From: Kribbella rubisoli
Lineage (GTDB): Bacteria; Actinomycetota; Actinomycetes; Propionibacteriales; Kribbellaceae
Direction of reading: 5' to 3'
DNA: 64,000 bases
NCBI RefSeq assembly: GCF_004217145.1
Contig: NZ_SHKR01000014.1
Span: 744,001-808,000, forward strand
In this document: positions 42,594 through 52,013 of the stretch, piece after piece
Position numbering within the stretch: position 1 is the first letter of the stretch
How the letters are laid out: each line of letters starts with the position of its first letter
The notes under the pieces: model-generated
What the model was told of the DNA's origin: nothing
The model's input: the letters and a program-made list of their open reading frames with translations, nothing else
Database searches by the model: none
Translations under genes and position numbers: made by a program

Positions 42594-43717
42594 ATCTGAA
42601 GGCGCTGCTGCCGACGCGGCCGCACGGCGAGAGCGGCTGGGTCGGCCGGGTCCTCACCGCCGGCGTCGTGGTCGCCGTACTCGCGACCGCGCGCCCCGCG
42701 GACGCGTGGGTCTGGGTCGTGCTGAGCGTGAGCTTCGTCGTCTTCGCGGTCGGCTCGGTGCTGATGGCGTCTCGCCCGTACGCCGCCCTCGCGCTGCTGT
42801 CGGCGGTCGCCGTCGCCAACGCCCTGATCGCGGGCTACCCGCAGTCGAACTCGCTGGCCCTGGTGCTGGTGGCGATCACGGATATCGCCGTGATCGACTT
42901 CAAGCGGCACGGCAATCGGCCGATCGTTGCCGCGGGCATCGGTGTCGCGGCGGCGTACGCCGGGTCGGCGTGGTGGTTCGGCCAGCCGGACACCTGGTAC
43001 TTCACGCAACTGCTGTGGACGGCCGTACTGGTCGCGTTCGGGTTGAACCGGCGACAGTCCGAGGTGCAGGCCCGGCAGACCGAGCAGTTGCTCGAGCAGA
43101 CCCGGTTGGCGCAGAGCGAGCACGCCCGTGCCGCCACGCTCGAGGAACGCGGGCGGATCGCGCGTGATCTGCACGACGTACTCGCGCATTCGCTGGGTGC
43201 GCTGAGCGTTCAACTCGAGGTGGCCGAGGCGCTGCTCGACGAGCGCGGTGATGTAAATGGGGCGTTGGAGCGGGTACGGCGGTCGCGGCGGCTCGCCGTA
43301 CAAGGGCTGACCGAGGCACGGAACGCGGTCGCTGCGCTGCGGGCCGATTCGGTGCCGGACTTGGCGCAGGCGGTTGCCGCACTGGCAGAACAGCACGAGA
43401 AGGACCACGGTACGGCGGTGCGGATGGGCGTCACAGGTACGGTCGCGCGGACCGACTCCGGAGTGACTGTTGCCTTGCTGAACGCTGCTCGGGAGGCGCT
43501 GACGAATGCGGCTCGGCACGCGCCCGGCCAGCCGATCGAGATTGCGCTCGCGTACGCGGATGGTGTGCAGCTGTCCGTGCGGAACAAGGGGGCGACGGTT
43601 GGCGACGGGTTTGGGCTGGCCGGGATGCGCGAGCGGCTGGCCCTGGTCGGTGGGACGCTGACGGCAGGTCCGGACGGGGACGACTGGCTGGTGGTCGCGG
43701 AGGTTCCTGATGAGTGA
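42590..43717 (+). CDS. Sensor histidine kinase (HisKA_3 type)
   Basis: A 375-aa membrane kinase with about four to five helices in residues 15-155, then HisKA_3 with the acceptor His195 in IARDLHDVLAHSLGALSVQLEVAEALLDE, and a HATPase_c domain (LLNAAREALTNAARHA as N-box; GFGLAGMRERL as G2). The G1 box is poorly conserved (VRNKGATVGDG). The start is the GTG at 42590 overlapping the previous stop; the end overlaps the response regulator by eight bases. It belongs to the DesK/NarX-like class; the signal is unknown. Confidence 0.92.
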   Translation: MNLKALLPTRPHGESGWVGRVLTAGVVVAVLATARPADAWVWVVLSVSFVVFAVGSVLMASRPYAALALLSAVAVANALIAGYPQSNSLALVLVAITDIAVIDFKRHGNRPIVAAGIGVAAAYAGSAWWFGQPDTWYFTQLLWTAVLVAFGLNRRQSEVQARQTEQLLEQTRLAQSEHARAATLEERGRIARDLHDVLAHSLGALSVQLEVAEALLDERGDVNGALERVRRSRRLAVQGLTEARNAVAALRADSVPDLAQAVAALAEQHEKDHGTAVRMGVTGTVARTDSGVTVALLNAAREALTNAARHAPGQPIEIALAYADGVQLSVRNKGATVGDGFGLAGMRERLALVGGTLTAGPDGDDWLVVAEVPDE

Positions 43718-44366
43718 TGCGATCCGTGTGGTGGTGGCGGACGATCAGCAGGTCATGCGCGAGGGTCTGGTGGCGCTGCTCGGGCTGATCGACGGTGTCG
43801 AGGTCGTCGGCGCTGCCGCGAACGGTGTCGAGGCTGTCGAGCTGGTTGCCACTCTTGTTGCTGATGGCAACGTTGACGTGGTGTTGATGGATCTGCGGAT
43901 GCCGGTCCTCGACGGCACGGAGGCTACCGCGCGGATCACGGCCGATTACCCGGATGTCGCCGTACTGGTGCTGACGACGTACGCCGATGACGCGTCGATC
44001 GCGAACGCCCTGCGGGCCGGGGCTCGCGGGTATCTGACCAAGGACGCCGGCCGCGCGGAGATCGGCGCCGCACTGCGGTCGACCGCTGCCGGGCAGTCCA
44101 CGTTCGATCCCGAGGTGTCGAAGCGGTTGATCGCGGGGCTCGCGCCTGAGTCGACCGGCAACGACGGGCTGACCGCGCGGGAGACCGAAGTACTGCGGTT
44201 GATCGCGCGCGGGCTGAGCAATCCGGAGATCGCCGGGAAGCTGTTCATCAGCGAGGCGACCGTGAAGACGCATATCAACAACACGTTCGCGAAGATCGGC
44301 GCCCGGCATCGCGCCGAGGCGGTCCGCTATGCCTACCGCAAGGGGATCGCCTCAGACCCCCTCTAA
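43710..44366 (+). CDS. LuxR-family (NarL-type) response regulator
   Basis: A 218-aa regulator with a receiver domain (IRVVVADDQQVMREG, acceptor D61 in VVLMDLRMPVLDG, and the lysine in LTKDAG) and a C-terminal LuxR helix-turn-helix (LTARETEVLRLIARGLSNPEIAGKLFISEATVKTHINNTFAKIG). It overlaps the kinase gene by eight bases. Its TAA stop shares bases 44363-44366 with the stop of the convergent EEP-family gene. Targets are unknown. Confidence 0.94.
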   Translation: MSDAIRVVVADDQQVMREGLVALLGLIDGVEVVGAAANGVEAVELVATLVADGNVDVVLMDLRMPVLDGTEATARITADYPDVAVLVLTTYADDASIANALRAGARGYLTKDAGRAEIGAALRSTAAGQSTFDPEVSKRLIAGLAPESTGNDGLTARETEVLRLIARGLSNPEIAGKLFISEATVKTHINNTFAKIGARHRAEAVRYAYRKGIASDPL

Positions 44367-45364
44367 ATTCGTAGCTCGGCGACTACCGGGCGGTGGTCGC
44401 TGCCCGTCGGCTTCATGACCCAGGCCTTCGTGGGGGTGACGCCGCGCACGAGGATGTGGTCGATTCGCGCCATCGGGAACTTCGACGGCCAGGTGAAGCC
44501 GAAGCCGGTGCCGGCCGCGCCTTGCGCCGAGCGCAGTCCGGCCGTCAGCGGGGCGAGGCTGCGGTCGTTCGCCGTGCCGTTGAAGTCGCCCATCACGATC
44601 ACGCCGGCCAGCTTCTCGTCGGCGATCTGCCGGCCGAGCGCCTTGATCGTGTTGTTGCGCTGGTCCGAGGTGAAGCCGCTGGTGCCGACGCGCACGGAGG
44701 CAAGGTGGGCGACGTACACCGCGACCTTGCCCTCCGGCGTGCTGACCTCGGCCCGCAACGCGCGGGTCCAGGCGAATCCGACGTCGACCGACTTGGTCTC
44801 CACCACCGGGTACTTCGACCAGAGAGCGACTGTGTCGCGGGACACCTGGTACGGGTACTTCGAGGCGAATGCGGCCTTGTAGATCTTGAGGTCGGACGCC
44901 GTGAGCTCCTCGAGCGCCATCACGTCCGCGTCGGCGCCCAGCAGATCGCTCGCGGTCGCCTTCGGGTCCGGGTTGGCGGCGTCGACGTTGTGGGTGAGCA
45001 CGCGCAGGTCGTACGCGCCGCCGGAGCCCTTGCCCGGGAGCAGCAGATCGCCGAACATCACGCCCCACACGAGCGCGGGGACGAGCAGGGCGACGCCGGC
45101 CGTCGCGGAACGTCGTACCAGAGCTGCGACGGCGAGGACCGGCACGGCCAGGCCGACCCAGGGCAGGAACGTGTCGAGCAGGCTGCCGAGGTTGCCGATC
45201 GAGTTCGGAACGTAACGATGGAAGATCAGCGTCGCCGCGGACAGGATCGCCAGCACCGCGATGAACCAGCCACGACGCCACATACCGCCCTTCCTGCGTC
45301 GGCGCGCGCTGTTGCCCGACGGCGGCGGCTGGCGGGTGGCGACTGCGGTTCGGCGGTCCGGCAT
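44363..45364 (-). CDS. Membrane-anchored endonuclease/exonuclease/phosphatase (EEP) family protein
   Basis: A 333-aa protein. The N-terminal region has three hydrophobic helices (about residues 28-46, 58-78 and 85-105), then an EEP domain with RVLTHNVDAANPD, ALEELTASDL (metal-binding Glu), VYVAHLASVRVG, IVMGDFNGTANDRSL and the C-terminal TGSDHRPVVAEL. The active site probably faces outside. EEP enzymes cut DNA, phospholipids or phosphoesters; the VVMGDFN-type motif does not tell which. The ATG at 45364 was chosen over the longer frame; AACAAT six bases upstream may be its -10 element. Confidence 0.87.
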   Translation of the reverse strand: MPDRRTAVATRQPPPSGNSARRRRKGGMWRRGWFIAVLAILSAATLIFHRYVPNSIGNLGSLLDTFLPWVGLAVPVLAVAALVRRSATAGVALLVPALVWGVMFGDLLLPGKGSGGAYDLRVLTHNVDAANPDPKATASDLLGADADVMALEELTASDLKIYKAAFASKYPYQVSRDTVALWSKYPVVETKSVDVGFAWTRALRAEVSTPEGKVAVYVAHLASVRVGTSGFTSDQRNNTIKALGRQIADEKLAGVIVMGDFNGTANDRSLAPLTAGLRSAQGAAGTGFGFTWPSKFPMARIDHILVRGVTPTKAWVMKPTGSDHRPVVAELRI

Positions 45365-45515
45365 GCAGCGATTGTTGCGGACGCCGGGTCCGGACCAAAG
45401 TCCATGTGCCGTCAGGTACGGCGATTTCATCCGTCCGGAGGACCGTTCCGACCGTTCTGATGAGGAATCTGTGAGAGCTCTGGTGCCGCTGCGTGACAGC
45501 GCCGACAATGCCCGT

Positions 45516-46133
45516 ATGCCGACAGCGCATCAACTCAGCCAGCCGTTCGTCGTCAAACGCCACGGAATCGGCACCACGACGACCGCGCTCGCGCTGGGGA
45601 CCGTGGTGTTCGGCGCGATGCTGGTGATGACTCTGGGGATCGTCGTGGTGCAGGCGATCCGCGGGGCGTCCGTGCGCGAGCCGCTGGAGGCGGTGTGGCT
45701 GGCGTGGGGCGGTACGCCGCTGATCTTTGCGGTCGGGCTGCCGATCTTGCTGCTGGTCGGGGCGATCACGGCGCTGGAGGAGCGGCGTGAGTCGGATGAT
45801 GACGACGTACTGCTGACTGTCGACGACTCGGGCATCTATCTGGGCGGGGAGCAGCCGCGGGCGATCCCTTGGGGGCAGATCCGCGGGGTGTGCCGACTCG
45901 AGCGGCACGAGGTCAACGACGAGGGCGACGAGACCTGGGAACCGCGGCTGGTCGTGATGCTGCTGGACGAGGCAGCGCTCCCCCGCAGCACGAAGGCGTG
46001 GGGGCCGTCGTGCCCTTGGCCGGGTAGTCACGAGATCCTTGGGCGGTCTCTGCCGTACGACGAACTTGTCACGGCCGTCGCCCAACGCGCCCCCCACATC
46101 CAGGTAACCAACCGCGGCCGCGTGAACGACTGA
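45516..46133 (+). CDS. Two-helix membrane protein of unknown function
   Basis: A 205-aa protein with two hydrophobic helices (about residues 23-45 and 60-85) and a soluble C-terminal half of mixed strands (DVLLTVDDSGIYLGGEQPRAIPWGQIRGVCR), which resembles a PH-like or membrane-associated beta domain. No family can be named. The ATG at 45516 is preferred; GACAAT lies six bases before it and no ribosome-binding site is present. It is divergent from the EEP gene. Confidence 0.65.
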   Translation: MPTAHQLSQPFVVKRHGIGTTTTALALGTVVFGAMLVMTLGIVVVQAIRGASVREPLEAVWLAWGGTPLIFAVGLPILLLVGAITALEERRESDDDDVLLTVDDSGIYLGGEQPRAIPWGQIRGVCRLERHEVNDEGDETWEPRLVVMLLDEAALPRSTKAWGPSCPWPGSHEILGRSLPYDELVTAVAQRAPHIQVTNRGRVND

Positions 46134-46282
46134 GCCGAGCTGGTGATGGCCTGGTGGTTGCCCGGGGCAACGGGAAGGACGGGTTTCCTGTGTCTGCCGG
46201 CGATTTCGGGTTGCAGCAGCTGGAGGGCTGAGCAAAACGCACAGGGGTCGTTCCCGTAAGTGATAGCTGCGAGGATGGCGAG

Positions 46283-49200
46283 GTGGAGCGCCGACGCGTG
46301 GGAGATGAGGCGGCGGCTAGGCGTGCTCGGGGTTCGGGGCGGCTGCGCGGGCGGGTGGTCGACGTGCGGGGGGCTGCTGAGCACAACTTGCGGGATGTTG
46401 ATGTGGTTTTCGGGCCGGGGCTGACGGCTGTTGTCGGGGTTTCGGGGTCGGGGAAGTCGTCGTTGGCGTTTGATGTGGTTTATGCCGAGGCGCGGCGGCA
46501 GTTCCTCGACTCTTTGGCGCTTGGGGGGAACAGCGCGCGGGTTCCCGCCGCACGGGTTCGGCGGATCGACGGTCTGGGGCCGGCGGTGGCGGTGGCTCAG
46601 AACGTGCTCAACACGAACCCGGCCTCTACGGTGGCGACGTCCGTCGGGCTGCATCCGTTCTTGCGGATCTTGTACTCACGGTTTGCCGAGGTCGAGTGCC
46701 CGCACTGCCACGTGCCGGTCCGGGCGCTTTCCGCCGAGGAGCGCCTGACCACCGCCCTGGACCTGCTCGCTCGCGACGGCAGCCTCGACGTCGAAGTCGC
46801 GATTGTGCGCCAATTGACGGGAAGTCACGCGCGCCTGCTCGCCGGCATCAGAGGACAGTTCGCCCAGGTCACCGTCGACGGCCGACCCCGCTCAGCGACC
46901 TCAAGGACCCGTCTCGACCCCGCGCTCCCCCACGACATCGTCGTACGTGTGGCCACCCTCCAACCGGGCATGTCAGCAGCCGAGGTCCGCGCGACGCTGG
47001 AACAGGCCGACGCGTTGGGCAGGCCCGAAGTACTGCTCGGTGGTACGCCGGTACTGCGCGCGCCGATCTGTCCGCAGTGTGGCGCGTGGGTCCGGCCGCT
47101 CGCACCGTCGGCGTTCCGGTGTGACAACGACACGTCGTCACACCGCATTGCCGGCGTCACACTTCAGGAGCTGACCGCTCGATCCGTGACCGAGGTCCTC
47201 GAGTTCGTGCAAGAGCTCGAGTCGCGCGCTCGACGCATCCAGGACGAGTTGCTGCGACGCCTGCGTCCGCTGCAAGAGCTCGGCCTTGGATACCTCGCGC
47301 TCGACCGGTCGATGCCGACGCTGTCGCGCGGCGAGGCGCAGCGGACCCGGCTCGCCGTCGTACTCTCGGGGCGCCTCGAGGACCTGCTACACGTCCTCGA
47401 CGAGCCGACGATCGGGTTGCATCACAACGATCTCAGCCGACTGCTCGACGCCATCGCCGCTCTCCCCGGGCCGGTGCTGATGGTCGAACACGACCCGCTG
47501 GCCGTCGCCATGGCCGACGACGTGGTGGAGATCGGGCCTGGCGGTGGAGACGGCGGAGGACGCCTGGTGTTTCAAGGCCCGCCGGCGGAGCTGTGGCGAG
47601 CAGGCACAGCCTCGGGCATCGGCTTCTCCGCCGGCGCACGCCGACAGCGACCGCAACGCCCGATATCCAACGACCGGATCCGCATCACTGGCGCGAACCT
47701 GCGCAACCTCCGCGCTGTCGACTGCGAGATCCCGCTCGGATCGCTGACCGTGATCACCGGGCCGTCGGGAGCCGGCAAGACCACCCTCACCCAGGAAGTC
47801 CTGCTGGCGTCGCTAAGAGAGCGCGGCCCGGTCGGATGTACGGCGTTCGACACGCCGGCGACACGGGCTCGTGCGGTGGATCAGGCACCGCTGGGCAACA
47901 ACCCGCGGTCGAATCCGGCGACGTACACCAAGGTGCTCGACCGGATCCGCGACGTCTTCGCGGACGAGACCGGACGATCACCGTCGGACTTCACCTTCAA
48001 CCGGGCCGAGGGTGCGTGCCCGGACTGTGAGGGCATGGGAGCGGTCGCGATCGGCCTGAGCTATCTGGCGCCGATCTGGGTTCCGTGCGAGGCCTGCGAC
48101 GGCACGCGCTACCGTTCCGAGGTCCTCGAGGCGACCTGGGCGGGTCGGTCGATCGCCGACGTACTGGCTCTGAGCGTCGACGAGGCCATCGTGATGTTCG
48201 CCGAGCACCCCGCAGTGAACCGGATCCTTCAACCCCTGCAGGAGGTTGGGCTCGGCTATCTGACGCTCGGGCAGCCATCCCCGAGCCTGTCCGGCGGGGA
48301 GGCCCAACGCGTGCGGCTCGCCCGTGAGGTGGCCAAGGCGCGGTCCGGCGACCTCGTGCTGCTCGACGAACCCACGACAGGGCTGCATCCCGGCGACCTC
48401 GATCGGCTGCTCGCGGTGCTCGACCGGCTGACGGACAGCGGTTGCACGGTGGTCGTCGTCGAACACCAGCCCGATGTGATCGCCTCCGCCGACTGGCGCA
48501 TCGAGCTGGGACCGGGTGGCGGTCCCGACGGCGGACGTCTGCAGCATTGCGGCCCACCCGTTGCCGACGAGCAGCCGCCGGTGCGGCCTCGCGCCAAGCC
48601 GCGCACCGACCGCCGTTCCAGCGACGCCATCCGGGTACGAGGCGCCCGCGCCCACAACCTGCAGGGAGTCGACGTCGACTTCGCCAAGGACCGGTTCACC
48701 GTCGTCACCGGCGTATCGGGTTCGGGCAAGTCGTCGTTGGTCCACGACGTACTCGAGTCGGAGGCGACCAGGCGGCTGCTCGAGTGCTTGTCGGTCTACG
48801 AGCGGCAGTCGGTCCGTGAGGGTCCGGAGGCTCCGGTCGACTCCTTGACCGGCCTGGGTACGACGATCAGCATCGACCCGTCCGGCCTGGGCTTCGACGG
48901 GCGCGGCCCGGGCTTCTATGTCTGGGATGCCGACCGGGTGACCGTCGGCCGGTCCAGCGACCTCGACCGCCTGCTCGCCGTTGTCATCGCGAAGGCCGGC
49001 GTGCGTACCTGCCTTGCCTGTGGACATCAGACCGTATGCCGGACGTCCCCGAAGCCGGAGTCGCCGTGGAGCTGCACCGATTGCGGGACCGGCGCGGTGC
49101 CGATCGAGCCGCGGCATCTGGTGGGGTCACCCGCGTCGATCTGTCCGCAGTGCCTGGGGCTCGGAGTCGAGCGGGAGTTCGAATTCGCCACGCTGATCGT

Positions 49201-51007
49201 GAACCCGGATGTGCCCGTCTACGACGGCGTCTTCGGCGGCAGTCTGGCCTGGTTCGGCACAACCGTCGGCGAGGAGCCGCCGATGCGGTCGCTGGCCGAG
49301 CGCTACGGCTTCGACTTCGACCGCACCCCCTGGAAGGCGTTGAGCGACGAGGCCCAACACGCCGTCCTGTACGGCGATGCGTCCTGGCGCGGGTTGAACG
49401 CGTGGGCCGCAAACGATGTCGGCGGCAAGGAATCGACTGCGTTCCCGTGTCGCGAGTGCGGTGGCCGGCGGCTGCGCGCGCCGTACCTGACGATCCGCCT
49501 GCAGGGACTCGCGCGGGACGAGTTCTTTGCGACCTCGCTCGCCGAGCTGGAGGTAGTACTGACCTCGATGGAGGTGCCCGACGATCCACAGGCCGCGGAC
49601 GCCCGGACCACCGCTCTGCGTCGGCTCGGCTTCCTCCGTGCCGTCGGGCTGGGGTACCTCCAGCTGAACCGTTCGACCTGGACGCTCTCGGCCGGCGAGG
49701 CGCAACGGATCAAGCTGGCGTCGGTGCTCGGCGACGGACTGGTCGGAATGACGGTGCTGTTGGACGAACCGTCGAGGGGCCTGCATCCCTCTGAAGTAAC
49801 CCCATTGGCCCGGACATTGACCGAATTGCGGGACGCCGGCAACACCGTCATCGCCGTCGAGCACGACCCGCTCATCATCCGCGCGGCCGACGACGTGATC
49901 GAGATCGGCCCTGGTGCCGGGCCGTCCGGCGGTCACTTGGTCGGGCTGGACAGCGCGCAGTCGGTGACGCGAGCTCTTTTGTGCGGACAGGTTCCGGCGG
50001 TACGCCGCGACCGCCGCCGGGAGCCGACCGGTTGGATGAAGGTGACCGGAGCGCGAGAGAACAACCTCGACGGACTCGACGCCGACGTACCCCTCGGCGT
50101 GCTGGTCGGCGTCTGCGGAGTGTCCGGGTCGGGGAAGTCGTCGCTCGTCGTCGACACCGTCGCGCTGGGTCTGGTCCGGCCGAAGACCAACATTCCCGGC
50201 CGCGGTGCGATCCGCGTACGGCCCGGCGACCACGACACCATCTCCGGTGCGCCCGCGCGAACGGTCGTGGCCGACCAGTCCCGCGCCGAGATCACGTCGC
50301 CCGGCATGTTCCTCGGGCTCATCGGCGCCGTCCGCAAGCAGTTCGCCGCGAGCGAGACCGCGATCGAGCAGGGCATCACGATCAAGGACCTGAGCTACGG
50401 CTGCGACGCCTGCAAGGGCAAAGGCGTGTGGCAGCAGGACATGTCGTTCCTGCCGTCGGTTCGCCAGACCTGTGATGCCTGTGGCGGATCCGGCTACCGC
50501 CACGAAGCCGCCGCTCTCCTCGATCGGGGCCGGAGCCTCGCCGACATCGAAGCGCTCACCATCGCCGAACTGGTCGACGAGTGGGGCGACCTCGACGCCG
50601 TACGACGGATGGGCGGCGCCGCCGTCGAGCTCGGACTCGGCTATCTAGTACTGCGTCAACCGGGCTGGAGCCTGTCGGGCGGCGAAGCGCAGCGGCTCAA
50701 GCTTGCCAAGGAGTTCGCCCGTACGACGAAGACAACCGCCCTGTACGTGCTCGACGAACCCACGGTCGGCCTCCAAGCTACGGACGTCGCAGTACTCGTC
50801 GGCGCGCTCGACGCACTCGTTGCTGCCGGCAACAGCGTGCTCGTGGTCGAACACGATCCGGCCTTCCTCGCCGCCTGCGACTGGCTCATCGAGCTCGGAC
50901 CGGGCGCGGGACCGGACGGCGGCCGAATCGTCTTCGAAGGCCCACCCGATGCTCTGGTGGAGGCAGCCACCGCCACCGCGCCGTACCTTCGGGGGATGCT
51001 GCCATGA
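46283..51007 (+). CDS. Fused, four-module UvrA-like ABC ATPase (1574 aa)
   Basis: Normal UvrA is about 950 aa with two ABC modules; this protein has four, in order NBD1-NBD2-NBD1-NBD2. Walker A motifs are at about residues 52-60, 493-501, 810-818 and 1279-1287 (GVSGSGKSS, GPSGAGKTT, GVSGSGKSS, GVSGSGKSS). All four signatures (LSRGEAQR, LSGGEAQR, LSAGEAQR, LSGGEAQR) and Walker B boxes (DEPTIGLH, DEPTTGLH, DEPSRGLH, DEPTVGLQ) are intact. Module 1 keeps a UvrB-binding-like stretch (EVAIVRQLTGSHARLLAGI) but looks shortened afterwards. UvrA-type zinc cysteines are seen in modules 2 (CPDCEGMG, CEACDG), 3 and 4 (CDACKGKG, CDACGGSG). It resembles a covalent UvrA dimer (class III-like). GTG start with GAGG. 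Likely DNA-lesion or drug-DNA recognition; it is coupled to the toroid gene. Confidence 0.9.
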   Translation: MERRRVGDEAAARRARGSGRLRGRVVDVRGAAEHNLRDVDVVFGPGLTAVVGVSGSGKSSLAFDVVYAEARRQFLDSLALGGNSARVPAARVRRIDGLGPAVAVAQNVLNTNPASTVATSVGLHPFLRILYSRFAEVECPHCHVPVRALSAEERLTTALDLLARDGSLDVEVAIVRQLTGSHARLLAGIRGQFAQVTVDGRPRSATSRTRLDPALPHDIVVRVATLQPGMSAAEVRATLEQADALGRPEVLLGGTPVLRAPICPQCGAWVRPLAPSAFRCDNDTSSHRIAGVTLQELTARSVTEVLEFVQELESRARRIQDELLRRLRPLQELGLGYLALDRSMPTLSRGEAQRTRLAVVLSGRLEDLLHVLDEPTIGLHHNDLSRLLDAIAALPGPVLMVEHDPLAVAMADDVVEIGPGGGDGGGRLVFQGPPAELWRAGTASGIGFSAGARRQRPQRPISNDRIRITGANLRNLRAVDCEIPLGSLTVITGPSGAGKTTLTQEVLLASLRERGPVGCTAFDTPATRARAVDQAPLGNNPRSNPATYTKVLDRIRDVFADETGRSPSDFTFNRAEGACPDCEGMGAVAIGLSYLAPIWVPCEACDGTRYRSEVLEATWAGRSIADVLALSVDEAIVMFAEHPAVNRILQPLQEVGLGYLTLGQPSPSLSGGEAQRVRLAREVAKARSGDLVLLDEPTTGLHPGDLDRLLAVLDRLTDSGCTVVVVEHQPDVIASADWRIELGPGGGPDGGRLQHCGPPVADEQPPVRPRAKPRTDRRSSDAIRVRGARAHNLQGVDVDFAKDRFTVVTGVSGSGKSSLVHDVLESEATRRLLECLSVYERQSVREGPEAPVDSLTGLGTTISIDPSGLGFDGRGPGFYVWDADRVTVGRSSDLDRLLAVVIAKAGVRTCLACGHQTVCRTSPKPESPWSCTDCGTGAVPIEPRHLVGSPASICPQCLGLGVEREFEFATLIVNPDVPVYDGVFGGSLAWFGTTVGEEPPMRSLAERYGFDFDRTPWKALSDEAQHAVLYGDASWRGLNAWAANDVGGKESTAFPCRECGGRRLRAPYLTIRLQGLARDEFFATSLAELEVVLTSMEVPDDPQAADARTTALRRLGFLRAVGLGYLQLNRSTWTLSAGEAQRIKLASVLGDGLVGMTVLLDEPSRGLHPSEVTPLARTLTELRDAGNTVIAVEHDPLIIRAADDVIEIGPGAGPSGGHLVGLDSAQSVTRALLCGQVPAVRRDRRREPTGWMKVTGARENNLDGLDADVPLGVLVGVCGVSGSGKSSLVVDTVALGLVRPKTNIPGRGAIRVRPGDHDTISGAPARTVVADQSRAEITSPGMFLGLIGAVRKQFAASETAIEQGITIKDLSYGCDACKGKGVWQQDMSFLPSVRQTCDACGGSGYRHEAAALLDRGRSLADIEALTIAELVDEWGDLDAVRRMGGAAVELGLGYLVLRQPGWSLSGGEAQRLKLAKEFARTTKTTALYVLDEPTVGLQATDVAVLVGALDALVAAGNSVLVVEHDPAFLAACDWLIELGPGAGPDGGRIVFEGPPDALVEAATATAPYLRGMLP

Positions 51008-51975
51008 ACATCGGCACCCTGCTGCTCGGGGATCCGTCGCCTTCCCTGCGATGGCGGGCGGCGCGCGAACTGGAAGGCGCCGAGGACGCCGAGGTTGCCT
51101 CCTGGCGTACCGAGATTGATCGGAGCCCGGAGATCGAGGGACTCGTCTCGCGGCTGGCGGCAGCCGGGCCTTACGATGCGGGCCATCTGCTGTGCCGGCT
51201 GGCATACCTCGGCTATCGCGGGCCGGCTCTCGCGACCGCGGTCGAGAAGATCTTCGGCTTACAGCAATCGGATGGCTCGTGGTCGGTTCCCGGCCCGATC
51301 GAAGGTCCTCGCTTCATCACGATGCACACCGTCGTACCGCTGCGTGGGATCGCCGCCGCGGGTTTCGCGACCGATCCGCGGGCCGAGCGTGCGTACGAGT
51401 GGCTGCTCGGCGTACGCCTCGAGGACGGATCGTGGCCGGCCGGGCCGAAAGCCGACCTGGGACAGGCGGGTCGCCCGGCGCCACCGGAGAGGGAGTACCG
51501 GCGGCTGTCCCGCGGGCTCGGCTGCCGATCGGCGACGACCGGCGCTGTTGCTTGCCTGGCGATGCATCCCTCGCGACGGCGATCCGACGCCGCTCGGATC
51601 GGGGTCGACCACTTGCTCGCCCGCGAGACCCGAGACGCTTCGACGATCGGCTGGGAGGTGTCCCGGCTCGTCGGGCTCGAACGTGCGATGGGACAGATCA
51701 CGTTCTACGCCACATTCGACCTCGCCTTCCTGCTCGACCTCGCCTCACGATGCGGCGTCTCGCTACAGGACCGCCGGGTCCACGACCTGGTCGACTACCT
51801 CGAGAGCCTCCGCGGCCCCTACGGCCTGTGGCAACACGCCGTCCATCCGCAGCTCGCCGGTTGGCTCACCTTCGATCTCGAGACCAGCCTCCGCCACCTC
51901 GAGTCCGGCGACTGGATCGGCAACGAAGAGCCCGCCGACTTCACGCCGTACCAGCGCGGCCGACGCCGGTACTGA
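51004..51975 (+). CDS. Alpha/alpha-toroid protein with prenyltransferase/squalene-cyclase-like repeats
   Basis: A 323-aa soluble helical protein. LRWRAARELEGAED at the N-terminus, GLQQSDGSWSVPGPIEGPRF and GVRLEDGSWPAGPKADL carry the GxDGSW-type repeat of the terpenoid-cyclase/protein-prenyltransferase toroid superfamily. The DxDD or similar catalytic motif of true cyclases is not visible, so it may be a binding scaffold. The start ATG overlaps the stop of the four-module UvrA-like gene (ATGA), so the two proteins are made together. I know no established function for this combination. Confidence 0.8.
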   Translation: MNIGTLLLGDPSPSLRWRAARELEGAEDAEVASWRTEIDRSPEIEGLVSRLAAAGPYDAGHLLCRLAYLGYRGPALATAVEKIFGLQQSDGSWSVPGPIEGPRFITMHTVVPLRGIAAAGFATDPRAERAYEWLLGVRLEDGSWPAGPKADLGQAGRPAPPEREYRRLSRGLGCRSATTGAVACLAMHPSRRRSDAARIGVDHLLARETRDASTIGWEVSRLVGLERAMGQITFYATFDLAFLLDLASRCGVSLQDRRVHDLVDYLESLRGPYGLWQHAVHPQLAGWLTFDLETSLRHLESGDWIGNEEPADFTPYQRGRRRY

Positions 51976-52000
51976 GACTTCTAGTCGCCCGGTCGACGGT

Positions 52001-52013
52001 TAGCGTCGGGTGC
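52001..52013 (+). promoter_or_regulatory. Candidate -10 element of leaderless CMD gene
   Basis: TAGCGT at 52001-52006 is followed by seven bases and the ATG at 52014, with no ribosome-binding site. Confidence 0.5.

Noticed and set aside
46134..46282. LexA/SOS box upstream of the fused UvrA-like gene
   Set aside because: I looked for GAAC-N4-GTTC-type sites and found none in the spacer.
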